Assembly (NCBI RefSeq): GCF_002726155.1 | Contig: NZ_PBSH01000016.1 | Span: 40,579-104,578 of the forward strand | Length of the DNA stretch: 64,000 nucleotides | Direction: 5' to 3' | Origin: Alcanivorax sp. | Lineage (GTDB): Bacteria; Pseudomonadota; Gammaproteobacteria; Pseudomonadales; Alcanivoracaceae | Part shown: piece after piece, positions 18,149-27,862 of the stretch | Numbering within the stretch: the stretch's first letter is position 1 | Layout of the letters: every line of letters starts with the position of its first letter | Notes under the pieces: model-generated | Database searches by the model: none | What the model was told of the DNA's origin: nothing | What the model saw: only the letters and a program-made list of their open reading frames with translations | Program-made: the position numbers and the translations under genes

Positions 18149-19546
18149 ATGGATATCAGTGCCGGTTGGGATCTTGTGGTGATTGGTAGTGGCCCTGCGG
18201 GTGAAGCGGCGGCGATGCAGGCGGCCAAAAAAGATCTAAAGGTGGCGATCGTGGAGGATCAGTCGTCGTTGGGCGGGAACTGCACCCACTGGGGCACGAT
18301 TCCCTCCAAGGCGTTGCGGCATCAGGTGCGCCAGGTGATTCGTACCCAGCGGAATCCCTTGCTACGCGGCATCATCAAGCCCCGCGAAATCCGCTGGCAG
18401 GATCTGATTGCCCGCACCCGCGAGGTAATAGACTCTCAGGTGCAGGTTCGAACGGACTTTTATGTCCGTAACCGGGTTACCGTGTTCGGGGGGCGTGGTG
18501 AGATTCTGTCACCGCAAGAAGTGCGGGTCGATGACCATGCAGGCCGCCAGCACTTGCTGAAAACCCGCAATATTCTGGTTGCTACGGGGTCTCGTCCCTA
18601 CCACCCGGATGACGTGGACTTCTCTCATCCACGTATCTACGACTCGGATACCATCCTGACCATGGATCATACGCCGCGGCATATCCTTGTTTACGGCGCC
18701 GGGGTCATCGGCTCGGAGTATGCCTGTATCTTCACCGGGCTCGGCATCCGGGTGGATCTGGTGAACTCCCGTGAGCACTTACTGGATTTTCTGGATACGG
18801 AGATTTCCGATGCGCTCAGCTATCACCTGCGTGAGCAGGGCTGCACCATTCGCCAGGGGGAACACTACAAACGGGTGACGGCGGATGACGAGGGTGTAAC
18901 GCTGGAGCTGGAATCCGGCAAGAAACTGCGCGCGGATGCCTTGTTATGGTGTAACGGCCGTTCCGGGAACACCCAGAATATTGGCCTGGAAAACGTGGGC
19001 GTTGAAGCCAACAGTCGTGGGCAGCTCAAGGTCAATGAGCGCTATCAGACTGAGATGGACACGCTCTATGCCGTCGGTGATGTGGTGGGGTGGCCATCAC
19101 TGGCTAGTGCCTCCTACGACCAGGGGCGCTTTTGTGCGGCTGCCATTGCTGGTGACGAAGTGCGCCAGGTCACGGATGTGCCCACGGGAATTTACACCAT
19201 TCCTGGTATCAGTAGCGTTGGGCGAACCGAGCAGGAATTGACCGAAGCCAAGGTGCCCTATGATGTGGGACAAGCTTTCTTCAAAAACCTGGCCCGGGCG
19301 CAAATTACCGGCGAGCGGGTGGGCATGCTGAAAATTCTGTTTCATCGCGAAACATTGGCGGTGTTAGGTATTCACTGTTTCGGCTACCAGGCCATGGAAA
19401 TCGTCCATGTGGGCCAGGCGATCATGCGTCAACCGGGTGAAAACAACACGCTGGAGTACTTTATTGATACCACCTTCAACTATCCAACCATGGCGGAGGC
19501 GTATCGAGTGGCGGCGATCAATGGGCTGAACCGGATCAAGCGGTGA
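18149..19546 (+). CDS. sthA: Soluble pyridine nucleotide transhydrogenase
   Basis: 465 aa flavoprotein that moves hydride between NADPH and NAD+. FAD site [13 protein letters not shown] at the N-terminus and NAD(P) site [12 protein letters not shown] in the middle. The diagnostic [17 protein letters not shown] keeps only the first cysteine of the disulfide-reductase pair (Thr replaces the second), as known for SthA. The C-terminal dimer domain has [26 protein letters not shown] precedes the ATG. Monocistronic, with a hairpin terminator about 60 bases past the stop. Confidence 0.97.
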   Translation: MDISAGWDLVVIGSGPAGEAAAMQAAKKDLKVAIVEDQSSLGGNCTHWGTIPSKALRHQVRQVIRTQRNPLLRGIIKPREIRWQDLIARTREVIDSQVQVRTDFYVRNRVTVFGGRGEILSPQEVRVDDHAGRQHLLKTRNILVATGSRPYHPDDVDFSHPRIYDSDTILTMDHTPRHILVYGAGVIGSEYACIFTGLGIRVDLVNSREHLLDFLDTEISDALSYHLREQGCTIRQGEHYKRVTADDEGVTLELESGKKLRADALLWCNGRSGNTQNIGLENVGVEANSRGQLKVNERYQTEMDTLYAVGDVVGWPSLASASYDQGRFCAAAIAGDEVRQVTDVPTGIYTIPGISSVGRTEQELTEAKVPYDVGQAFFKNLARAQITGERVGMLKILFHRETLAVLGIHCFGYQAMEIVHVGQAIMRQPGENNTLEYFIDTTFNYPTMAEAYRVAAINGLNRIKR

Positions 19547-19606
19547 ATATGGTTGGCTGTGATAGTTAGCAGCTACGCGAGGAGGTCTTGGTTAGGTTTT
19601 AAACGG

Positions 19607-19645
19607 GAGAGGCCGCGACCAAGGTTTGGGCGCGGCCTCTCGTTT
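19607..19645 (+). terminator. Hairpin terminator behind sthA (shares its core with the 39.3-kb hairpin)
   Basis: 11-bp stem GAGAGGCCGCG (19607-19617) with CGCGGCCTCTC (19631-19641) and a TTTT tract directly after. The arm sequence GAGGCCGCGACCAA also occurs in the hairpin at 39297-39337, and both are preceded by an AGCT(A/G)CGCGAG segment, so this is a repeated element and not a one-off terminator. Could also serve the convergent Smr gene. Confidence 0.8.
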
Positions 19646-19698
19646 TGAAGAATAAGAGAATCCGGGTTGCGCAGCTTTCAATTGTCCACTAAAAACTG

Positions 19699-20295
19699 TC
19701 AACGGTTTCGATTGTTTTTCCCCGCTTCAATAAAGAACTCCCGATTGCGTTGGCGGGCCTGCCCGTTTTTGCGAACCAGCACCTGGGTTGCGCCGCTGCC
19801 GCCACGGTTGGCGGGTGTGCTGTGAAAGGCCAGTACCAGGTAGCTTTCTTCCAGCCAGTGCATCACGTAACTTTTCAGAAAGCCGGGCCGTTCGCTGTGC
19901 AGCCCCTTGCCGTGGCTGATTAGCACGGTGCGCATGCCATTGTTGTGGGCATTCTCCAGAAACTGCTGTACCAGGTTGCGGGCATCCATCAAGCGAACCC
20001 GGTGCAGGTCCAGCACATCCTGGGCCTCATATTTGCCCAGTCGCAGTTTTCGATATACCCCTTCCTGGACGCCATCCTTTTTCAGTCCGACGATATCCAG
20101 TGGCCCGACGGGGGGCACCTGTTCGGGAACGGTCAGTGGATTGCGGTCTTTGCGATCGTCCACGGCGGCGGCGCGACGCAATTGTTCACGGATAGAGGGT
20201 TCACGACGGGGCGTACGTTCCTGCACCCGGTTGTCCGGCTTTATCGGCGTAACATCCGCCATCTCCTGGCGAAACAGATCATCGTCGGAGGCCAT
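19699..20295 (-). CDS. Smr-domain protein
   Basis: 198 aa from the ATG at 20295, which has GGAG 7-8 bases ahead; a TTG 15 bases up is less likely. Acidic and basic flexible N-terminus (about 90 residues), then a Smr domain with the LDLHRVRLMDAR opening, ISHGKGLHSE (the usual HGKG motif) and SYLVLAFHSTPANRGGSGATQVLV. Smr domains are nucleases or nucleic-acid-binding modules; stand-alone bacterial forms (SmrA/SmrB type) act on RNA, SmrB in rescue of collided ribosomes. Which type this is cannot be decided here. Convergent with sthA. Confidence 0.9.
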   Translation of the reverse strand: MASDDDLFRQEMADVTPIKPDNRVQERTPRREPSIREQLRRAAAVDDRKDRNPLTVPEQVPPVGPLDIVGLKKDGVQEGVYRKLRLGKYEAQDVLDLHRVRLMDARNLVQQFLENAHNNGMRTVLISHGKGLHSERPGFLKSYVMHWLEESYLVLAFHSTPANRGGSGATQVLVRKNGQARQRNREFFIEAGKNNRNR

Positions 20296-20385
20296 GGAAC
20301 TGCTCCACAAAATTCATCTAACTTGCATGGTACACAAAGCCGGCGGAGACTGGGAGTAACAGGCTCCCTGAGAAGGAAGGGTGTG

Positions 20386-20706
20386 ATGGAACGTCGACGA
20401 TTCAGTCGGCCCAGGCTTCGCGTCAATGTGCGAGCGTGCGTCGATCAGCGGCCAATCGGCCATATTCTGAATATTACAGATCAGGGCGTTTGCCTGGCGG
20501 GCAAAGGCGTACCACCACAAACCTTGCAAACGATGGTGCTGAAGTTGCCCTTCAATCTGTCCGGCCAGCGAGAGTTGCACGTGCATGCGGAACCGCTATG
20601 GCACAGCTATCTGGACAATGGCCATTGGCGAGGTGGGTTTCGTCTGGCAACGGACGAGCAGACCGCAACCCTGCTGTCGAAGCTGGTGAGCCGTTACGGG
20701 GAATAG
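20386..20706 (+). CDS. PilZ-domain protein (putative c-di-GMP receptor)
   Basis: 106 aa single-domain protein. Starts MERRRFSRPRLRV, fitting the RxxxR nucleotide-binding motif, and has NITDQGVCL, a variant of the (D/N)xSxxG motif with Thr in place of Ser. The end strand WRGGFRLAT is typical. Binding of cyclic di-GMP is expected from the motifs but the Ser-to-Thr change leaves some doubt. The ATG at 20386 has AAGGAAGG ahead. It is divergent from the Smr gene, whose start is 90 bases away. No effector domain or partner gene is adjacent. Confidence 0.85.
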   Translation: MERRRFSRPRLRVNVRACVDQRPIGHILNITDQGVCLAGKGVPPQTLQTMVLKLPFNLSGQRELHVHAEPLWHSYLDNGHWRGGFRLATDEQTATLLSKLVSRYGE

Positions 20707-20828
20707 CGGGGGAGGAGCGATCAGCGGTTACTGCAAGGCCGGGAAGGCGTAGCAGTAACCGGGCTCTATCTCTTTTCGGCACCCCTCGAGAAACCGGTAA
20801 TGCCCAAGGTGATCAGAAGGCGATGTAA

Positions 20829-20987
20829 TCAGTAAGCCTGTGGACGTGAGCGGTCCCGGCTTTCCTCTCCTTTCTCATCATCATGTCTGTGACGCTTGGC
20901 GTCTCGCTTGCGGCGCTCACGCTCTGCACGCTTGTGTTCTTCTTCCCACTCATTCGGGTCGTAGTCATCAAATTGGCGACGACTCAT
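20829..20987 (-). CDS. Small highly charged protein, 52 aa
   Basis: Reads MSRRQFDDYDPNEWEEEHKR followed by an Arg/Lys/Asp/Glu-rich tail with RERRKRDAKRHRHDDEKGEE, ending RSRPQAY. An ATG with GAGAG 7 bases ahead and a codon pattern like the neighbouring genes support it; the opposite strand reading is hydrophobic nonsense. It has no membrane segment; probably unstructured or helical and nucleic-acid- or protein-binding. I do not recognise a family. It lies alone between the PilZ gene and the GST-like gene. Confidence 0.6.
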   Translation of the reverse strand: MSRRQFDDYDPNEWEEEHKRAERERRKRDAKRHRHDDEKGEESRDRSRPQAY

Positions 20988-21144
20988 GGTGCCACTCTCT
21001 TTCCAACGTTAAAGGATACTTGCCGTTTTGCAGGTGCCACGAATGCAACCTGTCATTGGATATATAGCACTAAAAAGTGGGGTGTAGAAGGGAAAAGGGG
21101 CACCATTTATCGGTACCCCGTCATCATGGCGAACAAGGTGGGGA

Positions 21145-21900
21145 TCAGCGGCCGTAAGTCTGGTCCAGATAGCTGAGAATGGCCTCGGATTCGAACAATT
21201 CCTTGCCGGTGTTCGGGTCCACCAGGTAGGGCACAGCGATTCTGCCAGCCCGTGCCATCAGATCTACCCGGTTGCGTTGGCTGGGGGCGTAGTCCATATC
21301 AAGGCGGTTGCGCACCACCGGCAGCACCCAGTCCTGCCATTGGTTGCGGCCACACTGGCGTAGCAGGTAGGGCAACTGCAGTTCGGTCAGTCGTTCACGA
21401 ACCAGGCGTGCAAAGGGGCTGGCTTCGAAAGAATACAGCTCCAGCGGTTTTTCCGGCGCCTGGCTGTCCTGGCAGCGGATCCCGCGGCTGCCACGGGGGG
21501 CTGAAGCGGCCACTGCGGCGGCGGTGCGCAGACGCAATTGCCAGCTTTTCGGGGCCGGTCGGCCGCCATATTGCCGGTAGAGATAATCGATGATGGCGGC
21601 GGATTCATACAGGGCTTCGCCGGTGTTGGGATCCATCAGGTAGGGAAACTGCTGCTTGCCGCCCAGCCGTTCCACCAGGGGGCGATAGCGGTCGCCACCT
21701 TTCGGGCAGGGGAACACCATCACGTCCAGGTCCAGATCCGTTAATGCTTCACGAACCAGGCGACAGAACGGGCAGCCTTCCATGTCGTAGAGCTCCAGTG
21801 GCTCCTGCGGCCGGTTACTGTGACCTTTGCTGGCAATACCGCGGCCTTGTTGCAGCGAGGAGGAGAGCAGTGAACGAAAAACCTCTGTGCTGTGTGACAT
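21145..21900 (-). CDS. Tandem glutathione-S-transferase N-domain (thioredoxin-fold) protein
   Basis: 251 aa from ATG 21900, with AGGAG ahead; the frame extends 11 codons further without a site. Two GST_N/glutaredoxin-like modules in a row. Module 1 (about 35-115) has LELYDMEGCPFCRLVREAL, with an intact CPFC redox motif, and FPYLMDPNTGEALYESAAII. Module 2 (about 150-251) repeats the plan: LELYSFEASPFARLVRERL, VPYLVDPNTGKELFESEAIL, but its cysteines are lost (SPFA). Known relatives are annotated as GST N-terminal-domain proteins in proteobacteria. No helical GST C-domain is present. Module 1 could bind glutathione; module 2 is probably structural. Confidence 0.88.
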   Translation of the reverse strand: MSHSTEVFRSLLSSSLQQGRGIASKGHSNRPQEPLELYDMEGCPFCRLVREALTDLDLDVMVFPCPKGGDRYRPLVERLGGKQQFPYLMDPNTGEALYESAAIIDYLYRQYGGRPAPKSWQLRLRTAAAVAASAPRGSRGIRCQDSQAPEKPLELYSFEASPFARLVRERLTELQLPYLLRQCGRNQWQDWVLPVVRNRLDMDYAPSQRNRVDLMARAGRIAVPYLVDPNTGKELFESEAILSYLDQTYGR

Positions 21901-22143
21901 GGGAATACTCCTGAAACGAATTGGCGCGACCATACCATGTGATCGGGGGCATTCATTGGCCGCACGGACATCAAGCTTTTCAATGACTTGCAGCCTTGCC
22001 CGTTCCGCTCACGGGCGCTGTTAACTCCTGTCATTGAGACATTGGGGTGGCTGGGGCACTCTTGCCTCCCTATACCGGGCTCCCAAGCCCTTCATAACCC
22101 GTCAGCAAACGCTGATACATGCCTGAGGCAAGAGGAAGGTTCC

Positions 22144-23355
22144 ATGACCGAAGCCTATATCTATGATGCCATTCGTACTCCCCGTGGTCGGGGCAAGAAA
22201 GATGGCTCTTTGCATACGGTTAAGCCGCTGGATCTCGTAGTAGGCCTGATCGACGAAGTAAAAGACCGTTTCCCGAATATGGACACCAACCGCATTGATG
22301 ATGTGCTGTTGGGTGTGGTGACCCCGGTCGGTGACCAGGGTGCCTGTATTGCCAAGACAGCGGCGCTGGCAGCGGGCCTGCCGGATACCGTGGCGGGTTA
22401 TCAGCTGAACCGTTTCTGCGCGTCCGGACTGGAAGCGGTGAATACCGGTGCCCAGAAAGTGGCATCCGGTTGGGATGACCTGATTCTCGCCGGTGGCGTG
22501 GAATCCATGAGCCGCATCCCCATGGGCTCCGACGGTGGTGCCTGGGCGATGGACCCGATCACCAACTATGAGACAGGCTTTGTTCCCCAGGGGATCGGCG
22601 CCGATCTGATCGCCACCATCGAGGGCTGGAGCCGTCGTGATGTGGACGAATTCGCTGCCCAGTCCCAGTCCCGTGCTGCCAATGCCTGGGAAAAGGGTTA
22701 TTTCGAAAAATCCGTAGTGCCGGTGAAAGACCTTAATGGCATGACGGTACTGGCACAGGACGAACACGTCCGTGCGGGTACCACCGCCGATGCGCTGGCC
22801 GGGCTGAATCCGTCTTTCGCCATGATGGGTGAAATGGGCGGTTTTGATGCGGTTGCCTTGCAGAAGTATCACTGGCTGGAAAAGATTAACCACGTTCACC
22901 ACGCGGGCAACTCCTCAGGCATCGTAGACGGTGCTTCCCTGGTCGTGCTTGGCAACGAGAAAGTGGGCAAGGATTACGGCATGAAGGCGCGTGCCCGGGT
23001 TGTTTGCACGGCAATCAGTGGTGCTGACCCGACCATTATGCTCACAGGCCCGGGCCCGGCCGCCAAGAAAGCACTGGCAAAAGCCGGCCTGAAAGCCAGC
23101 GATATCGACCTGTGGGAAATCAACGAAGCGTTTGCGGCCGTGGCCATGCGTTTCATGAAAGACATGGATATTACCCCGGACATCACCAACGTGAATGGCG
23201 GTTCCATCGCCATGGGCCACCCGCTGGGGGCCACCGGTGCCATGATTCTGGGTACCGCACTGGATGAACTCGAGCGCCGCGACAAGAAGTTCGCGTTGTG
23301 CACCTTGTGTGTGGGCGGTGGCATGGGTATCGCCACCATCATCGAGCGTCTGTAA
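22144..23355 (+). CDS. Acetyl-CoA C-acetyltransferase (beta-oxidation thiolase)
   Basis: 403 aa thiolase. Nucleophile Cys92 in [18 protein letters not shown] and [15 protein letters not shown] (His base), and the second cysteine in [10 protein letters not shown]. The start at MTEAYIY is preceded by AGAGGAAGG; the open frame extends 52 codons up but without similarity. Partner gene for the multifunctional enzyme follows 29 bases later, so the two form a thiolase-first operon like fadI-fadJ. Likely cleaves 3-ketoacyl-CoA in fatty-acid breakdown. A terminator behind the second gene closes the operon. Confidence 0.94.
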   Translation: MTEAYIYDAIRTPRGRGKKDGSLHTVKPLDLVVGLIDEVKDRFPNMDTNRIDDVLLGVVTPVGDQGACIAKTAALAAGLPDTVAGYQLNRFCASGLEAVNTGAQKVASGWDDLILAGGVESMSRIPMGSDGGAWAMDPITNYETGFVPQGIGADLIATIEGWSRRDVDEFAAQSQSRAANAWEKGYFEKSVVPVKDLNGMTVLAQDEHVRAGTTADALAGLNPSFAMMGEMGGFDAVALQKYHWLEKINHVHHAGNSSGIVDGASLVVLGNEKVGKDYGMKARARVVCTAISGADPTIMLTGPGPAAKKALAKAGLKASDIDLWEINEAFAAVAMRFMKDMDITPDITNVNGGSIAMGHPLGATGAMILGTALDELERRDKKFALCTLCVGGGMGIATIIERL

Positions 23356-23384
23356 GCCGCGTCGAACGATTTCGGAGTAAAGAT

Positions 23385-25550
23385 ATGAGTGAACAAACTG
23401 CTATTCGTTGGGAAAAAGACGCGGACAATATCGTCGTTCTGACCCTGGATGATCCCAACCAGTCTGCCAACACCATGAACGAGCTGTACGGCAAGTCCAT
23501 GGCGGCGGTGGTCGAGCGTCTGGAGAAAGAGAAAGATGAGATTGCCGGGGTGATTATCACCTCTGCCAAGAAAACCTTTTTTGCCGGCGGCGACCTGCGC
23601 GATCTGCTGAAGGCGCGCAAGGAAGATGGACCGCAATTTCTGGCCGGTGTGACTGAGATCAAGAGTCAGCTGCGCGTTCTGGAAACCCTGGGCAAGCCTG
23701 TGGTTGCGGCTATGAATGGCACGGCGCTGGGCGGCGGTCTGGAAATCGCACTGGCCTGTCATCACCGTGTTGCCATCAATGACAAATCCGCCCAGTTCGG
23801 TCTGCCGGAAGTGTCTCTGGGCCTGTTGCCCGGCGGCGGTGGCGTGACGCGTATCGTGCGTATGCTGGGTATCCAGGATGGCCTGATGAAGGTGCTGATG
23901 CAGGGCCAGCGCATGAAAGCGGATAAAGCCCAGAAAATTGGTCTGATTGACGAGCTGGTGGCGGATCGTGATGCGATGATGGCCAAGGCTCGCGAGTGGA
24001 TCAAGGCAAACCCGAAGGCTCAGCAACCCTGGGACCAGAAGGGCTACAAGATTCCGGGCGGTGACCCGAAGAACCCGAAATTTGCTGTTAACCTGCCGGC
24101 TTTCCCGGCAAACCTGAAGAAGCAGCTCAAGGGTGCCAACTACCCGGCGCCGCTGGCCATCATGTCTGCGGCCATTGAAGGCGCAGCGGTGGATTTCGAT
24201 AACGCCTCTCTTATCGAAGGCCGTTATTTCGTGTCGCTGGTGACCAGCCAGGTTGCCAAGAACATGATCACCGCGTTTTTCTTCAACCTGCAGGCTATTA
24301 ATGGTGGTGCCAGCCGTCCCGATGGCATTGAAAAATTCCGCGCCGAGAAAGTGGGTGTTCTCGGTGCCGGTATGATGGGTGCAGGCGTGGCCTATGTAAC
24401 GGCCCGCTCCGGATCACAGGTGGTGCTGAAAGATATTTCTGCCGAGAACGCCGAGAAGGGTAAAGATTACTCCCGCAAGCTACTCGACAAGGAAATCTCC
24501 AAGGGGAAAATGACTGAGGAGAAAAAAGAAGAGATCCTCAGCCGCATTACCGCCACCGCCGATGCGAAAGATCTGGAGGGCGTGGACTTTGTGATTGAAG
24601 CCGTGTTCGAAAACACCGAGCTGAAGCACAAGGTGTTCCAGGAAATCGAAGACGTGGTCAACCCGGATGCGGTGCTGGGCTCCAACACCTCCTCCTTGCC
24701 GATTACCGGCCTGGCCAAAGGTGTGAAGAAGAAGGATAACTTTATCGGTATCCATTTCTTCAGCCCGGTAGACAAGATGCCGCTGGTGGAAATTATCTGT
24801 GGCAAGGACACCTGTCCGGAAGCGTTGGCCAGGACCTACGATTACTGTCTGCAGATCAAGAAGACTCCGATCGTGGTCAACGATGCTCGTGGTTTCTTCA
24901 CCACCCGTGTGATCGGTACCTTCGCGAATGAAGGGATCGCCATGCTGGGCGAAGGCGTCAATGCCCAGTCCATTGAACAGGCAGCCATGCAGGCGGGTTA
25001 CCCGGTGGGTACTCTGAACCTGATCGATGAAATCAACATGGAAACCGCGCTGAAAATCGGTAAAGCGGCCCGTGATGATGCCAAGCGTGAAGGGACTGAG
25101 CCGCCTGCAGAGCACCCGGCAGAAGTGGTGATGAAGAAGATGGTCGAAGAGTTGGATCGCCCGGGCAAGCTGCAGGGTAAAGGCTTCTATGAGTATCCTG
25201 AAAATGGCAAGAAGCACCTGTGGTCCGGTCTGGCCGATGCGTTCGGTGGCAGCAAGGACATGCCGTTCGAAGACATCAAGGAACGGATGATGTTCATCGA
25301 GTCCCTCGAAGCGGTGAAGTGCTTTGATGAAGGCGTGATGGACTCTGTGGCGGATGCCAACATCGGTTCCATCTTCGGTATTGGCTTCCCCGCCTGGACC
25401 GGCGGTGTGATGCAGTACATCAACCAGTACGAAGGCGGTTTGCGCGGCTTTGTTGCGCGTGCCCAGGAGCTGGCCAAGCTGTACGGTGAACGGTTTAACC
25501 CGCCGGCTTCACTGGTAGAAAAAGCGGAAAAAGGCGAAATCTACAAGTAA
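23385..25550 (+). CDS. Multifunctional enoyl-CoA hydratase / 3-hydroxyacyl-CoA dehydrogenase (FadB/FadJ type)
   Basis: 721 aa. Residues 1 to about 300: crotonase domain with NTMNELYGKSM, FFAGGDLRDL oxyanion loop and GLPEVSLGLLPGGGG carrying the catalytic Glu. From about 325: NAD site VGVLGAGMMGAGVAYVTA, then the dehydrogenase His region FIGIHFFSPVDKMPLVEII, and two C-terminal dehydrogenase domains (VNDARGFFTTRV...; from about residue 635). Converts enoyl-CoA to 3-ketoacyl-CoA in beta-oxidation. Co-transcribed with the upstream thiolase. ATG 23385 with GGAGTAAAG ahead. Confidence 0.95.
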   Translation: MSEQTAIRWEKDADNIVVLTLDDPNQSANTMNELYGKSMAAVVERLEKEKDEIAGVIITSAKKTFFAGGDLRDLLKARKEDGPQFLAGVTEIKSQLRVLETLGKPVVAAMNGTALGGGLEIALACHHRVAINDKSAQFGLPEVSLGLLPGGGGVTRIVRMLGIQDGLMKVLMQGQRMKADKAQKIGLIDELVADRDAMMAKAREWIKANPKAQQPWDQKGYKIPGGDPKNPKFAVNLPAFPANLKKQLKGANYPAPLAIMSAAIEGAAVDFDNASLIEGRYFVSLVTSQVAKNMITAFFFNLQAINGGASRPDGIEKFRAEKVGVLGAGMMGAGVAYVTARSGSQVVLKDISAENAEKGKDYSRKLLDKEISKGKMTEEKKEEILSRITATADAKDLEGVDFVIEAVFENTELKHKVFQEIEDVVNPDAVLGSNTSSLPITGLAKGVKKKDNFIGIHFFSPVDKMPLVEIICGKDTCPEALARTYDYCLQIKKTPIVVNDARGFFTTRVIGTFANEGIAMLGEGVNAQSIEQAAMQAGYPVGTLNLIDEINMETALKIGKAARDDAKREGTEPPAEHPAEVVMKKMVEELDRPGKLQGKGFYEYPENGKKHLWSGLADAFGGSKDMPFEDIKERMMFIESLEAVKCFDEGVMDSVADANIGSIFGIGFPAWTGGVMQYINQYEGGLRGFVARAQELAKLYGERFNPPASLVEKAEKGEIYK

Positions 25551-25567
25551 CCCTTGAGATGTGTCGT

Positions 25568-25610
25568 CCCACAAAAAAGCCCGGCTTACCCAGCCGGGCT
25601 TTTTTGTGGG
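25568..25610 (+). terminator. Terminator of the beta-oxidation operon
   Basis: Perfect 19-bp stem (25568-25586 with 25592-25610), core AGCCCGGCT/AGCCGGGCT, flanked by an A6 tract on the left and a T6 tract on the right, so it works in both directions. It is 18 bases after the stop codon. Confidence 0.93.
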
Positions 25611-25677
25611 GGCGGTTTCCGTTAATGGCCTCAGGCATCGGCCTCGGGCGCCCAGTCATCAAAGCCGTGATAAAGGG

Positions 25678-26088
25678 TTATCGTGGTCCAACCCAGAAGT
25701 GTGGGTTACAGGCTATTTCCCAGAGATGCCCGTCCGGGTCGGCGAAGTAACCTGCGTAGCCGCCCCAATCAGTGGGTTGACCGGGTTTGATCAGTCGCGC
25801 GCCATGCTCACACGCGTGCGCGAGCAGAGTATCTACCTGGGCCGGGCTGTCTACGTTATGGGCCAGTGTGACGCCGGCAAAGCCCTCGCTATTGTCTGCT
25901 ACCCCCGCGTCGGCGGCCAGGTCGCTGCGCCCGAACAGCCCCAGCCAGGTGCCATTGAGCTCGAAGAAGGCTACCGGGGCGTCGTCGGCCATGGGGCGCC
26001 TGGGAAGGCCCAGGGTGGTTTCATAGAAGGTAATCGCCCGGGCCAGATCGCTGACACCCAGTGTAATCATGCTGATACGTGGATCCAT
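25678..26088 (-). CDS. VOC-superfamily (glyoxalase/bleomycin-resistance fold) protein
   Basis: 136 aa with two beta-alpha-beta-beta-beta units: ISMITLGVSDLARAITFYETTLG at the start and GYAGYFADPDGHLWEIACNP near the end, the second carrying the usual PDG-x-x-x-E metal-ligand motif. VAFFELNGTWLGLF is the mid strand. The reaction is unknown; members include dioxygenases, glyoxalase and thiol transferases. Convergent with the beta-oxidation operon, separated by its bidirectional terminator. Confidence 0.88.
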   Translation of the reverse strand: MDPRISMITLGVSDLARAITFYETTLGLPRRPMADDAPVAFFELNGTWLGLFGRSDLAADAGVADNSEGFAGVTLAHNVDSPAQVDTLLAHACEHGARLIKPGQPTDWGGYAGYFADPDGHLWEIACNPHFWVGPR

Positions 26089-26149
26089 GATCGCTCCGCA
26101 GGGCTGCTTGCTAACAGGGGAGGGGTGAGCCGTGGTTGGGGGCGTCGGG

Positions 26150-26542
26150 TCAACCGGCGGCGGGAGAAATATGGGCGTTGCTGTGGAGTGTGAGAAGTCG
26201 ACTGTCCAGCCAAGCGCGTAGTTCTCTGGGGCGCAAGGGTTTGGGCATCAGGGTGTCGCCGCCGGCATCCAGGCATTGTTGAAGGCAGGCTTCGCTGCTG
26301 TTGCCGGAAATAAACAGGATTGGGATGTGAGGGTTGCCGTTACGCACATCCCTCGCCACGGTGAAGCCATCAAGAATGGGTAGCTCCACGTCCAGAATCA
26401 GCAGGTCGATGTCCCGTTGATGGTACAGACGCAGCGCGGCCTCACCGTCTGCGGCCAGCACATACTGGTGACCGAGTTCTTCGATGATGCGGCAGATAAT
26501 CAGGCTGACAGCCTTGTTGTCTTCAACGACGAGAACATTCAT
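26150..26542 (-). CDS. Single-domain response regulator (CheY-like receiver)
   Basis: 130 aa receiver domain without output domain. Acidic pocket VVEDN near the start, phospho-acceptor Asp in LLILDVELP (about residue 52), Ser in LFISGNSS at the Thr/Ser switch position and the conserved Lys in LMPKPLRP. All catalytic residues are present, so it should be phosphorylated by a histidine kinase; none is nearby. Followed by the VOC gene on the same strand 61 bases on. The short tail after the receiver is disordered. Confidence 0.9.
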   Translation of the reverse strand: MNVLVVEDNKAVSLIICRIIEELGHQYVLAADGEAALRLYHQRDIDLLILDVELPILDGFTVARDVRNGNPHIPILFISGNSSEACLQQCLDAGGDTLMPKPLRPRELRAWLDSRLLTLHSNAHISPAAG

Positions 26543-26795
26543 TAGTGATTTTTATCGTAGACAGCGCGGGATAACAAGGGTGAAATCTGCGTGAAGGGTG
26601 GTTTTTCCTGTCAGAATCATAATGCAACGGTTTTGACGCCGTAGACAGTATGTTAATTCCGGCCAGTTTCTTTATGATTGACGCTCCCGGGCTCTTTGAA
26701 AACAGCAGGCCGGCAAACAATAAACGTGCCGATGACAATGCTGACGGCTACGGTTTCGCTTAATAGCAATGCCTAAGGTGTGAGGGTGGAGGTCG

Positions 26796-27815
26796 ATGTA
26801 CCATCGCAGAACGATCAATATTAACCGTGTGGTGAAGTTGCTGCAGGGCGCGGCACGTTCCGGCGCCAGCATTCCAGAGATTCTGGACAAGTGCGGTATT
26901 CCACGGCAAATGCTGGATGATCCGGACGCTACCATTGAGCGCGATACCTTCATTCGCATGATGTTGCTCATCATGACCCAGACCCAGGACGAATTTCTGG
27001 GTTTTGGGCAGGGCCGGAAATCCAAGCCCGGCACCTTCTCCATGATGGCCCACGCTGTGATCAATTGCCCGAATTTGGGCGCTGCGGTAGAGCGGGGTAT
27101 CCGTTTCTACGATTTGTTCGAATTGAGCCTGCAGTCCCGGATTGAGCGCGATGGTGATGTGGCTCGGCTGGTTGTTGTCGCCGATCCGCGTCTGGACTTC
27201 CGGGAGGTGATTATCGAAGCCTCCCTGTTTATCTGGCTTCGCTTTATGTGCTGGCTGGTGGGCAAAGCCATTGAGCCCCAGAAGGTGACGCTGGATTATT
27301 CGGACGTGCGTAACGACGAGGAGCACCGGTTCCTGTTTGATTGCCCCATCGAGTATATGGCTGACCAGAATGCGGTGACCTTCCGGGCAGATTTTCTGGA
27401 ATTGCCCTTGGTACAGAACGAACTGTCCCTGTCGAAATTCCTCAAGGACTCTCTGGCCCAAATCTTCGATGGCAATATCCACAATGTGGGCCTGCCGGCA
27501 CAGATTCGCGCGATCATTTCCAACGAATACGGCAACAGCTTCCCGGATTTCACTGAGATTTGCGGCAAGCTGAACATGACCCCGCAGACCCTGCGGCGTC
27601 GACTCAAGGAAGCTAATACCAGCTACCAGGAGATCAAGGATGCCATCCGTAAAGATGCGTCGGTGTATTATCTCTCCAAGCCGGATCTCAGCATCGACGA
27701 AATCGCGTTGCTGATGGGCTTTAGTGAAGCCAGCTCGTTCCACCGGGCCTTCAAAAAGTGGACCGGGAAAACGCCGTCCAATTTCCGTCGAGAGCATTTT
27801 GGCGTCAACCTGTAG
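26796..27815 (+). CDS. AraC-family transcriptional regulator
   Basis: 339 aa. N-terminal arabinose-binding-like domain (about 1-200) and C-terminal AraC DNA-binding domain: FTEICGKLNMTPQTLRRRLKEA, then IDEIALLMGFSEASSFHRAFKKWTGKTPSNFR, the classical second HTH and family signature. Regulators of this architecture control lipid, alkane or amino-acid pathways in related bacteria. Target unknown: neighbours are the divergent receiver gene (253 bases away) and purU downstream (47 bases after the stop). Confidence 0.92.
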   Translation: MYHRRTININRVVKLLQGAARSGASIPEILDKCGIPRQMLDDPDATIERDTFIRMMLLIMTQTQDEFLGFGQGRKSKPGTFSMMAHAVINCPNLGAAVERGIRFYDLFELSLQSRIERDGDVARLVVVADPRLDFREVIIEASLFIWLRFMCWLVGKAIEPQKVTLDYSDVRNDEEHRFLFDCPIEYMADQNAVTFRADFLELPLVQNELSLSKFLKDSLAQIFDGNIHNVGLPAQIRAIISNEYGNSFPDFTEICGKLNMTPQTLRRRLKEANTSYQEIKDAIRKDASVYYLSKPDLSIDEIALLMGFSEASSFHRAFKKWTGKTPSNFRREHFGVNL

Positions 27816-27862
27816 CAGGTTCACCATGTTTGCTCTCACTAACGATTAGCCCTGAGACGTTC

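Noticed and set aside
20883..21176. 97-codon plus-strand frame over the small charged gene
   Set aside because: The N-terminal hydrophobic part is the complement of the Arg/Glu-rich minus-strand gene; no ribosome site at its start.
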